From: Desertimonas sp963733085
GTDB lineage: Bacteria; Actinomycetota; Acidimicrobiia; Acidimicrobiales; Ilumatobacteraceae
NCBI GenBank assembly: GCA_963733085.1
Contig: CAVTBY010000002.1
Coordinates: 310,001 to 374,000, forward strand
Direction of reading: 5' to 3'
DNA: 64,000 nt
Of the stretch, positions 8,043-16,083 are shown one piece after another. Under the pieces are notes generated by a model. That model was not told where the DNA came from, ran no database searches, and saw only the letters and a program-made list of their open reading frames with translations. Each line of letters starts with the position of its first letter. Within the stretch, counting starts at the first letter, position 1. The translations under genes and the position numbers were made by a program.

Positions 8043-8804
8043 TTGGCGATGAGATCACGGCTTGTCGTCGCTTATGACGGCGGCGGGTTTCATGGCTTCG
8101 CCGTCAACGACGGGGTGCGCACCGTTGCCGGCACGCTGACGGAGGCGATCTCGACGGTCGTCGGCGAGGCGGTGGCACTGACCGGTGCAGGCCGCACCGA
8201 CGCCGGCGTCCACGCCTGGGGTCAGGTGATCTCCGTCGACCTACCAAACGGCACCGACCTCGCCGACCTCGCCCGCCGGGTCAACAAGCTGTGCGCGCCG
8301 GGGATCGCCGTGCGGTCGATCGAGCCGGTCGCCGACGACTTCGACGCACGCTTCTCGGCGCAGTGGCGGCACTACCGCTATGACGTGTGGAATGCGCCGT
8401 ATCCGAACCCGTTGCTTGCCGCCCGCGCTTGGCACGTCGCCACGCCGCTGGACATCGACGCGATGAGCATCGCCGCCCAGCACTTCGTCGGCGAGCACGA
8501 CTTCGCCTCGTTCTGCCGCCGGCCGAAGGTGGCAGCGGGCGACCCGGAACCGACACTCGTCAGGAATGTTCACGCCGCGAGTTGGACGGTCGCTGATCCC
8601 GATGGCCCCCTAGTGCGCTTCGAAATCCGTGCCAATGCGTTCTGCCACCAGATGGTCCGCTCGATCGTCGGCACGCTCGTCGACGTTGGCACTGGCAAAC
8701 TGACGTCGGATGACATGCCGGCGATCCTCGCTGCCCGAGATCGCGGTTGCGCCGGCCAGGTCGCTCCGCCCTGTGGACTGACGCTGTGGGAGGTCGGCTA
8801 TTGA
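8043..8804 (+). CDS. truA: tRNA pseudouridine(38-40) synthase TruA
   Basis: TruA converts uridines 38-40 of the tRNA anticodon arm to pseudouridine. The 253-residue product has the catalytic motif AGRTDAGVHAWGQV, with the active-site Asp at about residue 53, and the C-terminal NAFCHQMVRSIVGTLVDVG and PPCGLTLWEV. It starts at TTG 8043 or ATG 8049, 55 bases after rplQ, and ends the alpha operon. In many actinobacteria rplM follows directly; here rplM is ~14.8 kb away. Confidence 0.95.
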   Translation: MAMRSRLVVAYDGGGFHGFAVNDGVRTVAGTLTEAISTVVGEAVALTGAGRTDAGVHAWGQVISVDLPNGTDLADLARRVNKLCAPGIAVRSIEPVADDFDARFSAQWRHYRYDVWNAPYPNPLLAARAWHVATPLDIDAMSIAAQHFVGEHDFASFCRRPKVAAGDPEPTLVRNVHAASWTVADPDGPLVRFEIRANAFCHQMVRSIVGTLVDVGTGKLTSDDMPAILAARDRGCAGQVAPPCGLTLWEVGY

Positions 8805-8882
8805 AGACTGAGCGGGACTGGGTCGCGAACTCCTTGGTTCCGTTGCCGACGTTGGCAGGCTGTTGCGCTTTGCAGTTGACAA

Positions 8883-8916
8883 TGCATGAACATGCATGAC
8901 AGTGCAGGTTCATGCA
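8883..8916. terminator. Hairpin downstream of truA
   Basis: TGCATGAAC (8883-8891) and GTTCATGCA (8908-8916) form a perfect 9 bp stem with a 16-base loop in the truA-tetR convergent gap (8805-9036). A weak terminator for truA is the simplest reading; no T-run follows. Confidence 0.35.
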
Positions 8917-8918
8917 GC

Positions 8919-8976
8919 AACCGATGGGTGATGCCAGGGGGACCCCGGGAATCGTCACGGTAAACACCCATCGGTT
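8919..8976. repeat. Palindromic repeat P1, copy a
   Basis: Arms AACCGATGGGTG (8919-8930) and CACCCATCGGTT (8965-8976) are perfect reverse complements, with a second GC-rich inner hairpin (GGGGGACCCC region). It is the longest of five copies of the same palindrome in the window and lies between the convergent genes truA and tetR. Confidence 0.85.
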
Positions 8977-9036
8977 GGTGGCAGTGCCAAAGACTCGACC
9001 GCCAATCTGGCGATCGGCGGTCACACCGACTTCGTC

Positions 9037-9828
9037 CTACGGCGAACTGTTCGACGTCTGAGCGCGGTCGACCAGGACCGCGATGCCGTCGAGAGTCCGC
9101 TGCAGGCCGAACTCGAACTCATCGATCGCCCGCTGCACCATGTAGCCGTTGCCAGAGTCGGGCGAGTCGAACGCACCGGCCCCGTCGAGGGCTACCAACG
9201 TTGGGAAGCTTCCGGCGGCGATCCGTTCGTCGAGCAGGGGAGCGCGTGCGGTCCACCAGTCCTCCTCGCTCTGGCCGGTGCGGGCGGTCGCCAGGTCCGC
9301 GTCGACCACGGTGCGAGCGGCACCCCGCACATACCCGTCGATCAGGCTGACGACGGCGACGACGTCGTGCGGAGGGAGTCCGCTGCTGTTGACCGCGGCC
9401 AACGAGGTCTCGTAGTGGGCGAGGACGTTGGGCCCGAACACGGTGCGCGCCGTCGCGATGTCGAGCAGCCACGGGTGGAGCCGGTACAGCCCCCACGCCG
9501 ACCGGGCCAGGGCGTCCACGTCACGCCTCCAGTCGCCCGTCATCGGCGGTGAGCGTCCGCCACCGATCGCGCGGTCGACCATCAGCTCGAGCAACTCGGC
9601 CTTTCCTGGCACGTACGTGTAGATCGACATCGTGCCAATCCCAACGGTCGTGGCGAGGCGGCGCATCGTCACGCGGCCGAGTCCCTCGGCGTCGGCGACG
9701 GAGATTGCGGTGGCGACGAGGTGCTCGATGTCGACCCGTTGGCGGGGTCCCCTGCGCACCCCAGGCGCCGCGCCCCAAAGCAACGCCATCGTTCGCGCCG
9801 CGTCGCCTGTGCCTGCGTACTGAGTCAA
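9037..9828 (-). CDS. TetR/AcrR-family transcriptional regulator
   Basis: A 263-residue regulator with an N-terminal helix-turn-helix (about residues 33-80, including LATTVGIGTMSIYTYVPGKA) and a TetR_C-type ligand-binding domain. The TTG start at 9828 is strongly supported by AAGGAGG five to six bases upstream. It is divergent from the VOC-family gene at 9874, with only 45 bases between them, so it most likely represses itself and that gene. The ligand is unknown. Confidence 0.88.
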   Translation of the reverse strand: MTQYAGTGDAARTMALLWGAAPGVRRGPRQRVDIEHLVATAISVADAEGLGRVTMRRLATTVGIGTMSIYTYVPGKAELLELMVDRAIGGGRSPPMTGDWRRDVDALARSAWGLYRLHPWLLDIATARTVFGPNVLAHYETSLAAVNSSGLPPHDVVAVVSLIDGYVRGAARTVVDADLATARTGQSEEDWWTARAPLLDERIAAGSFPTLVALDGAGAFDSPDSGNGYMVQRAIDEFEFGLQRTLDGIAVLVDRAQTSNSSP

Positions 9829-9853
9829 ACGGACCTCCTTGTGCGATTAACTC

Positions 9854-9873
9854 CGTACGTTGTACGATAATCC
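9854..9873 (+). promoter_or_regulatory. Operator-like palindrome and leaderless promoter of the VOC gene
   Basis: CGTAC-GTT-GTACG (9854-9866) is a small perfect inverted repeat overlapping the -10 box TACGAT (9863-9868). A -35-like TTGTGC lies at 9839-9844, 18 bases upstream. The GTG start at 9874 is only 5 bases after the -10 box and has no ribosome binding site, so the transcript is probably leaderless. TetR binding here would block it. Confidence 0.5.
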
Positions 9874-10590
9874 GTGATGCCTACCACCCTCACGATTCCC
9901 ATCCTTCCCTGCCCCGAGCTCGACTCCACCGTCTCGTTCTATGAGGCGCTCGGGTTCACCCGGACCTACCGCCAGACCCGACCAAACCCGTATGCGGTCG
10001 TCGCTCGCGACGACATCCAGATCCACCTCTACACCATCGACGAGTACGACCCGGAGACTGCCACCGGCAACGTCATCGTTGCCGTGCCCGACGTGGATGA
10101 GCTCTACGGGTCGTTCGCTGAGGGTCTGCGCGCCTCCTTCGGCAAGTTGCCCGCGGCCGGGATTCCCCGGATCATCCGCCCGCGTCGCCGGTTCGGGACG
10201 GTGTACGGCTTCAGCGTGGTCGATCCTGGTGGCAACTGGCTGCGCTTCTCCAACCTCGGCGACACCGAGGAAACCGCGGAGAAGCGCACCGGACTGCTTC
10301 GTGTCGTCGACAACGCCGCCAGATTGGGTGACGCCCACGGCGACGCCAACGCCGGCCTCGACCTGCTCGTAGCCGGACTCGAGCGCTTCGCCGACGCGCC
10401 GGTCGCGGAGCGAGCCGAGGCGCTCCTCTATCGTGCCGAACTCGCTGCGCGACTCGGGCAGTCGGCGATGGCGAGTGAGTCATTGGACGAAGCCGCGGCC
10501 CTGCCGCTCGACGACGCCCAACGGGCAGCGCTCGCTTCAGAGTTCGCCCACGCCACGGCGGTCGTCGAAGCGGCTGACGCTGGGCGTTGA
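9874..10590 (+). CDS. VOC-family (glyoxalase/bleomycin-resistance-like) protein with helical C-terminal extension
   Basis: Residues ~1-125 form a single vicinal-oxygen-chelate unit (PILPCPELDSTVSFYEALGF ... YGFSVVDPGGNWLRFSNLG), similar to bleomycin-resistance and glyoxalase-like proteins. Residues ~126-238 are Ala/Leu/Glu-rich helices that look TPR-like and are not part of a standard VOC protein. The gene is divergent from a TetR regulator, suggesting an inducible resistance or detoxification role. Start GTG 9874 or ATG 9877. The substrate cannot be told from sequence. Confidence 0.8.
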   Translation: MMPTTLTIPILPCPELDSTVSFYEALGFTRTYRQTRPNPYAVVARDDIQIHLYTIDEYDPETATGNVIVAVPDVDELYGSFAEGLRASFGKLPAAGIPRIIRPRRRFGTVYGFSVVDPGGNWLRFSNLGDTEETAEKRTGLLRVVDNAARLGDAHGDANAGLDLLVAGLERFADAPVAERAEALLYRAELAARLGQSAMASESLDEAAALPLDDAQRAALASEFAHATAVVEAADAGR

Positions 10591-10593
10591 AGA

Positions 10594-10974
10594 TCAGACC
10601 AGCTCGATCGGGCACCGCGGGCCGTTCGCCGCGGCGAGGCGTCGATCAGCCGTCAGTAGCGCCACACCGAGCCGTTCGGCAAGGGCGACGTAGAGCCCGT
10701 CGTAGAAGCTGACGTTGTCGCGTAGCTCCCACGCTCGTGCTCCGAGGCGCCGGTGTTCGAACCGGCGAACCACGAACCTCTCGCCGACTCGACGGAGCTC
10801 CTCGGCGTCGTCGAGTTGCAGTGCATTCCTCAGCACGAGACCGCGCATGGCCTGACCAATCTCGGCATCGATGAGGTGGGGGGCAGCGACCCCATCCCGA
10901 AGTCGATCCCGGACAACTTCGCCCGCGGTGTCGACGAGGACCGCGACGACCGCGGACCCGTCAGCGACGATCAC
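10594..10974 (-). CDS. vapC: PIN-domain ribonuclease toxin, VapC family
   Basis: A 126-residue PIN-domain protein. The acidic active-site residues are visible at Asp5 (MIVADGSA), Glu38 (DAEIGQA), Asp92 (FYDGLYVALA) and Asp110 (LTADRRL). Such toxins cleave RNA, usually tRNA or rRNA, when freed from their antitoxin. The start overlaps the end of the upstream antitoxin gene by 4 bases, the usual VapBC arrangement. Confidence 0.9.
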   Translation of the reverse strand: MIVADGSAVVAVLVDTAGEVVRDRLRDGVAAPHLIDAEIGQAMRGLVLRNALQLDDAEELRRVGERFVVRRFEHRRLGARAWELRDNVSFYDGLYVALAERLGVALLTADRRLAAANGPRCPIELV

Positions 10975-11210
10975 TCCTGGCGGCCGCTGCGGATGTCAGC
11001 GATCACCTGCTCGATATCGATGGCATGTCCTGGCATCCGAGCGTGGATCTTGTCCAGTTCGTCAAGTGCCTCTTCGAGGTCCGCCATGCGGGCGATATCG
11101 GTGATCTGGGCGAGCATGTACTTCTGGATCGACTGTCCGTTGCGACGGGCGCGGCGACGAATCGTCTCGTACACGTCCTCGGGTACGTCGCGGATCTGGA
11201 TCAGCGCCAT
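10971..11210 (-). CDS. vapB: VapB/FitA-type ribbon-helix-helix antitoxin
   Basis: A 79-residue protein with an N-terminal ribbon-helix-helix region (MALIQIRDVPEDVYETIRRR) typical of FitA/VapB antitoxins, and an acidic C-terminal tail that would wrap the VapC toxin. Start ATG 11210 was preferred over an upstream in-frame TTG because the RHH motif begins right after it. It is followed by vapC with a 4-base overlap. Confidence 0.88.
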   Translation of the reverse strand: MALIQIRDVPEDVYETIRRRARRNGQSIQKYMLAQITDIARMADLEEALDELDKIHARMPGHAIDIEQVIADIRSGRQE

Positions 11211-11234
11211 GCATGCAGAGTAGCAGCATGCATG
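11208..11234 (-). promoter_or_regulatory. Candidate autoregulatory operator of vapBC
   Basis: CATGCATGC (11208-11216) and GCATGCATG (11226-11234) form a perfect 9 bp inverted repeat with a 9-base spacer, overlapping the vapB start codon. VapB-type antitoxins autoregulate by binding palindromes at their own promoter. The position over the ATG implies a leaderless or very short-leader transcript. Confidence 0.6.
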
Positions 11235-11242
11235 CAAACGCT

Positions 11243-12967
11243 CTAGTGGGACTCTCGCCGACGCGGCCGTTGACGGTCGCCGTCGGGACGCTCGACGAAG
11301 CGGCGGGCGCCGACGGTCTTGCCGCGCACGACCGCGTTGGACATCGCCGAGACCACACGCTCGACAGACGACACCGGCACCCCGACGATCGAGGAGTTCT
11401 CGTTGATGCGAATCGGGCCGATGTCGGCGCCGGTGAGGCCGGCCTCGTTGGCGATCGCCCCGACGAGGTCCGCCGGTCTGACACCGGCCCTGCGCCCCAG
11501 GCTGATCTGCACGAACCCGGTGGCTTCACTGCCTCGAGGGCGTTGCCCACCGGGTCGTCGATCCGGCCGTGAGTCACGCTCACGTCGACCCTCGCGCTGC
11601 TTGGTTGGTCGGTCGGCGGTGGTGGGGATCTCCGGTTCGTGGGCCGTCGCTCCGCTCGCCTCGTGGACGAGCTTGATGGCGGCGAGAGCAACCGTGCGTA
11701 GATCTCCGTCGTCGGCCAGCGAGCCGAGCAGCTCGCCGTAGTCGTCGAGATCGTCCGCCTCCAACGCCTGGCGCACCGTGGCCGCCGTCAGCTCGGCCTG
11801 TTTCGCCCGCAACTCGGCGACACTGGGCACCGGCTCGACGGCGATGCGCTGCCGGGTCGCCTTCTCGATGTTGTCGAGCAGTCGCCGCTCGCGTGGCTCG
11901 GCGAGGGTGATCGCGACTCCCTCGCGCCCGGCCCGGCCGACCCTGCCGATGCGGTGGACGTAGCTGTCGGGCGCCGACGGCACGTCGAAGTTGACGACGT
12001 GGGTGAGCGTGTCGACGTCGAGCCCGCGGGCAGCGACGTCGGTGGCGATCAACAGCTCGGCCGTTCCGTCACGCAACCGACCCATCACACGGTCTCGCTG
12101 CCCCTGGTCCATGCCACCGTGCAACGCCTCGGCGCGGTAGCCGCGACCATTCATCGTCTCGGTGAGCATGTCGACCTCGGTGCGCGTCCGGCAGAACACG
12201 AGCGCCGCCTCCGGCGTTTCGATGTCGAGGATTCGCCCGAGCGCCGCCGCCTTGTGGGCGCGCTGCACGAAGAACGCCCGCTGGGTGATCAGCGCCGGCC
12301 GATCGGCGCTCGCCGAGCCACCGACGGTGATGCGCACCGGGTCGTTGAGGAAACGTTTGGCGATGCCGGCGATACGTGGCGGCATCGTGGCCGAGAACAG
12401 CACGGTCTGGCGCTCAGCGGGGAGCGCCCCAAGGATCGTCTCGATGTCCTCGGCGAAGCCCATGTCGAGCATCTCGTCGGCCTCGTCGAGGACGACGGTG
12501 CGGATGCCGTTGACGTCGAGCGACCTGCGCCCGAGGTGGTCGAGCACCCGCCCGGGGGTGCCGACTACGACGTGGACACCGCGCTCGAGCGATTGCAGCT
12601 GGCGGAAGATCGGCTGTCCGCCGTACACCGGGACGACTTTGACACCGAGGACGCGGCCGTACTTGAAGATCGCCTCGGACACCTGCATCGCCAACTCACG
12701 GGTCGGCACCAGCACGAGTGCGGAGGCGATTGGACGACCCCGGCCCAAGTCCAACGTGTGCAGCAACGGCAAGGCGAACGCTGCCGTCTTGCCGGTGCCG
12801 GTCGCCGCTTGGCCAACGAGGTCGTGGCCCTCGATGAGGTGGGGGATCGTCTCCCGCTGCACCGGCGTCGGCTCCTCGTAACCGAGTTCGGTGAGTGTGT
12901 CGAGCAGCTCGCTGCGCAACCCGAGGGCGGCAAATCCGTCACCCTCGTCGAACTCTGAGCTATCCAT
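11243..12967 (-). CDS. DEAD-box ATP-dependent RNA helicase (DeaD/CsdA-like)
   Basis: A 574-residue RNA helicase. Visible motifs: Q motif near residues 30-37 (EEPTPVQ), motif I AATGTGKT (54-61), PTREL (88-92), DEAD (161-164), SAT (192-194), and the later ARGLD and HRIGRVGRAG. After a basic, Arg-rich linker the C-terminus carries a DbpA/CsdA-type RNA-binding domain (FVQISLGRRAGVRPADLVGA). Likely functions are ribosome assembly and cold-stress mRNA unwinding. Downstream lies vapBC; upstream is the ABC operon on the same strand. Confidence 0.93.
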   Translation of the reverse strand: MDSSEFDEGDGFAALGLRSELLDTLTELGYEEPTPVQRETIPHLIEGHDLVGQAATGTGKTAAFALPLLHTLDLGRGRPIASALVLVPTRELAMQVSEAIFKYGRVLGVKVVPVYGGQPIFRQLQSLERGVHVVVGTPGRVLDHLGRRSLDVNGIRTVVLDEADEMLDMGFAEDIETILGALPAERQTVLFSATMPPRIAGIAKRFLNDPVRITVGGSASADRPALITQRAFFVQRAHKAAALGRILDIETPEAALVFCRTRTEVDMLTETMNGRGYRAEALHGGMDQGQRDRVMGRLRDGTAELLIATDVAARGLDVDTLTHVVNFDVPSAPDSYVHRIGRVGRAGREGVAITLAEPRERRLLDNIEKATRQRIAVEPVPSVAELRAKQAELTAATVRQALEADDLDDYGELLGSLADDGDLRTVALAAIKLVHEASGATAHEPEIPTTADRPTKQREGRRERDSRPDRRPGGQRPRGSEATGFVQISLGRRAGVRPADLVGAIANEAGLTGADIGPIRINENSSIVGVPVSSVERVVSAMSNAVVRGKTVGARRFVERPDGDRQRPRRRESH

Positions 12968-12983
12968 ACCGAAACCTGCTGTG

Positions 12984-13997
12984 TCAGCTCACAGTTTCTC
13001 CGGCGGTTCCGGCGGCGAGCGGCTCTACAGCGTAGTGGCAGGCGGCGAGATGAGTGCCGTCGACCGTCAGCAGCGACGTCGGGACGTCGTGGCACAGCTC
13101 CTCGCGGACCTCGGGACAGCGCGGATGGAAGCGGCAACCGGACGGCGGGTTGGCCGGCGAGGGCACGTCGCCGGTGAGGATGATCCGTTTGCGTTGGTCG
13201 CGGCCGACAGGATCGGGGACCGGCACGGACGACAGGAGGGCCTTCGTGTAGGGGTGGGCGGGGAGGTGGAACACGTCGTCGCGGGTTCCGACCTCGACGA
13301 TCTCGCCGAGGTACATCACGGCGACTCGGTCGCAGAGGTGCTCGACGACGGCGAGGTCGTGGGACACGAACATGATGGTGAAGCCGAGGCGCCGCTGCAG
13401 GTCGCGCAGCAAGTTGAGGATCTGCGAGCGAATCGACACGTCCAGCGCCGAGACGGGTTCGTCGGCGACGAGGAACTTCGGCTCGACGGCGAGGGCCCTG
13501 GCGATACCGATGCGCTGACGCTGGCCGCCGCTGAACTCGTGCGGGAAGCGACGAGCGAGGCGGGGATCGAGCCCGACGAGATCGAGCACCTCGGCCACGC
13601 GCTCCTGGCGTCGCTGCCGGCCGACCCCGTGGGCGCGCAGCCCTTCGGCGATCGAGTCGCCGACCGTCGCTCGTGAGTCGAGCGATGAGTACGGGTCTTG
13701 GAAGACGACCTGGATGTTCTTGCGCAGCGCCCGCAAGTCGCCGCGCGAGGCGGCGAGGAGGTCCTGACCGTCGAAGTGCAGGGTCCCCTCGTCAGGATCG
13801 AGGAGGCGGAGAAGGATGCGCGACAACGTCGTCTTGCCGCACCCCGACTCGCCGACCAGGCCGAGCACTTCGCCCTCGAAGATGTCGAGGTCGACGTGGT
13901 CGACGGCGCGCACGCCGCCCTGCACCCGCCCAAGCGTCCCGCCGCGCAACGGGAAGGTCTTGACGATTCCCCGTGCTTGAACGAGTGGTTCCGTCAC
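12984..13997 (-). CDS. Oligopeptide/dipeptide ABC transporter ATP-binding protein (DppF/OppF type)
   Basis: A 337-residue ATPase from a GTG start that overlaps the preceding ATPase gene (GTGA). Walker A GLVGESGCGKTTL, signature FSGGQRQRIGIARAL, Walker B FLVADEPVSALD and the C-terminal oligopeptide_HPY segment with Cys residues (GCRFHPRCPEVREELC) are all present. It is the last gene of a five-gene operon running from 19007 down to 12984. Confidence 0.94.
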   Translation of the reverse strand: MTEPLVQARGIVKTFPLRGGTLGRVQGGVRAVDHVDLDIFEGEVLGLVGESGCGKTTLSRILLRLLDPDEGTLHFDGQDLLAASRGDLRALRKNIQVVFQDPYSSLDSRATVGDSIAEGLRAHGVGRQRRQERVAEVLDLVGLDPRLARRFPHEFSGGQRQRIGIARALAVEPKFLVADEPVSALDVSIRSQILNLLRDLQRRLGFTIMFVSHDLAVVEHLCDRVAVMYLGEIVEVGTRDDVFHLPAHPYTKALLSSVPVPDPVGRDQRKRIILTGDVPSPANPPSGCRFHPRCPEVREELCHDVPTSLLTVDGTHLAACHYAVEPLAAGTAGETVS

Positions 13998-15109
13998 GAT
14001 CGACCTCCGACCGTGACAAGAGTTTCCTCCACGATTGCATCCGAGTGCAGGAAGCAACGCACGTGTGTTCCGTCGTCCATCTCGACGAGCGCTGGTGTCG
14101 CCTGGGTGCAGCGCTCCATCCGCTCCGGGCAGCGCTCCGCAAACCGGCACCCCGCTGGCGGATCGAGAAGGGCCGGCACCCGGCCGGGGATCACGGTGAG
14201 CTCCTCGTGGCGCACGCCGATGACCGGAACCGAGCCGAGCAAGCCGCGGGTGTACGGATGCTTTGGGTCGGCGAAGAGGCCTTCGACGGGAGCCTCCTCG
14301 ACGATCTGGCCGCCGTACATCACGGCGACGCGGTGTGCCATCTCGGCGACGACACCGAGGTCGTGGGTGATCAACACCATGCTCGTACCCCGCTCGGCCT
14401 GAAGTGCCCGCATCAGGTCGAGGATCTGCGCCTGGATCGTGACGTCGAGTGCAGTTGTCGGCTCGTCCGCTATGAGCAGCTCCGGCTCGGCAGCGAGGGC
14501 CATGGCGATCATCACCCGCTGGGCCTGACCACCGGAGAGCTGGTGAGGGTAGGACTTTGCCCGACTCTTCGGGTCGGCGATGCCGACCGTGCGCAGCATC
14601 TCGACGGCCTTGTCGACGCCGGCGGCACGCCGCGAGTTGCGATGGATCTCGTAGACCTCGCTGATCTGCACCCCGGCCGTGTAACACGGGTGCAGGCTGG
14701 CATTGGGCTGCTGGAAGATCATCGAGATGCGGTCACCGCGCAGCGAGCGCATCGCGCTCCGTGGAAGGGCGAGTACGTCGATGCCATCGAACGTCACCGA
14801 GCCGGAGACAATTCGTCCGGGCTGATCGACGAGCCGCATCACCGACAGCATCGTGACGCTCTTGCCGCTGCCTGACTCCCCGACGAGGCCGAGCACTTCG
14901 CCCTTGCGGACCGTGAGGTCGACCCCGTCCACGGCGTGTACCTCGCCGACCCTGGTGTGGAACCAGGTCCGCAGGTCGCGGACCTCGAGCAGTGCCGGCG
15001 CCGTCTCCGGTGGTGCCTCGCTGACCGTGGCGGTGATCTCCGCGGCCGGCCCGAGCGCCTCTTCATCGATTCCGGCGTGGTGTCCCTCGGGGGTCGATGC
15101 GTCACTCAT
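13994..15109 (-). CDS. Oligopeptide/dipeptide ABC transporter ATP-binding protein (DppD/OppD type)
   Basis: A 371-residue ATPase. Walker A GLVGESGSGKSVTML, signature LSGGQAQRVMIAMAL, Walker B LLIADEPTTALD and the C-terminal GCRFAERCPERMERC cysteine region of peptide transporters are present. The ATG overlaps the stop of the upstream permease gene and its own stop overlaps the next ATPase gene, so all are coupled. Confidence 0.94.
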   Translation of the reverse strand: MSDASTPEGHHAGIDEEALGPAAEITATVSEAPPETAPALLEVRDLRTWFHTRVGEVHAVDGVDLTVRKGEVLGLVGESGSGKSVTMLSVMRLVDQPGRIVSGSVTFDGIDVLALPRSAMRSLRGDRISMIFQQPNASLHPCYTAGVQISEVYEIHRNSRRAAGVDKAVEMLRTVGIADPKSRAKSYPHQLSGGQAQRVMIAMALAAEPELLIADEPTTALDVTIQAQILDLMRALQAERGTSMVLITHDLGVVAEMAHRVAVMYGGQIVEEAPVEGLFADPKHPYTRGLLGSVPVIGVRHEELTVIPGRVPALLDPPAGCRFAERCPERMERCTQATPALVEMDDGTHVRCFLHSDAIVEETLVTVGGRS

Positions 15110-16083
15110 CGTCTCGCACTCCGTGGGTCCAACGCGTCGCGCAACGCATCGCCGAGAAGGTTGAACGCCAGCACATTGATGAAGATCATCAGACCGGGCC
15201 AGAACACGAGGTGGGGCGAGTTGAAGATGTTGCGGTACGCCGCCGAGATCATCGTGCCCCACTCGGCATCCGGCGGCTGCACGCCGAGGCCGAGGAAGCC
15301 GAGGGCAGCGATCTCCAGTACAGCAGTGGCGAAGCCGAGCGTCGCCTGCACGATCAGCGGCGTCAGTGTGTTGGGGAACACGCGGTGACGAAGGAGCCGG
15401 CCGCTGGTCACACCGAGGGCACGGTCGGCGGTGATGAAGTCCTGTTCGCGAACCGACAGCACCTGGCCACGGACGACTCTGGCGTAGGCCGGCACGCTGA
15501 CGATGGCGATCGCCAACACGCTGTTGATCAGCCCCCGCCCGAGCACGGTCACGATGAGAATCGCCAGGAGCAACGAGGGGAACGACAGCAGGACGTCCAT
15601 GCAGCGCATCAACACGTTGTCGAGTCGCCCTCCGAAGAACCCGGCGACGAGGCCGATGACTGTTCCGACCACCACCGCGAGAACGACCGCCGCCGCGCCG
15701 GCGAGCAGCGAGATGCGCGCCCCAAAGACGAGGCGGCTGAACTCGTCACGGCCGTTCTCGTCGAGTCCCATCAAGTGCTGGACCTCCGAGTCGTCGCAGC
15801 CCAGCAGGTGCACGCACGGCCGCTCCAACCTGACTTCATTGGCAGCCGAGTCGAGGAGAACTTCGTTGGGTCCGAAGGGAGCGATCAGCGGGGCGAAAAC
15901 GGCCATGGCGATGATCAGCGTGGCGAGCACGAGACCGACTCGTCCCGACCACGAGTGGAGGATCTGCGTGAAGACATCGCGCCACCTGCTCGGCGAGGGA
16001 ACTGGCACGTGCGGGTGGTCAGACCCCGGCGCTGGAGCGGCGAGTTCTGCGGTCCCGGCGATGACATCAAGATCACCAGTCAT
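15106..16083 (-). CDS. Peptide-type ABC transporter permease (DppC/OppC type)
   Basis: A 325-residue inner-membrane permease. The first TM is at about residues 45-65, and the conserved cytoplasmic EAA loop is near ITADRALGVTSGRLLRHRVF. Unlike short DppC proteins it has an insertion between TM1 and TM2 containing two Cys (RPCVHLLGCDD) on the outer face. The ATG overlaps the dppB-type stop by 4 bases (ATGA). A much longer upstream reading frame is a shadow of the neighbour. Confidence 0.92.
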   Translation of the reverse strand: MTGDLDVIAGTAELAAPAPGSDHPHVPVPSPSRWRDVFTQILHSWSGRVGLVLATLIIAMAVFAPLIAPFGPNEVLLDSAANEVRLERPCVHLLGCDDSEVQHLMGLDENGRDEFSRLVFGARISLLAGAAAVVLAVVVGTVIGLVAGFFGGRLDNVLMRCMDVLLSFPSLLLAILIVTVLGRGLINSVLAIAIVSVPAYARVVRGQVLSVREQDFITADRALGVTSGRLLRHRVFPNTLTPLIVQATLGFATAVLEIAALGFLGLGVQPPDAEWGTMISAAYRNIFNSPHLVFWPGLMIFINVLAFNLLGDALRDALDPRSARR

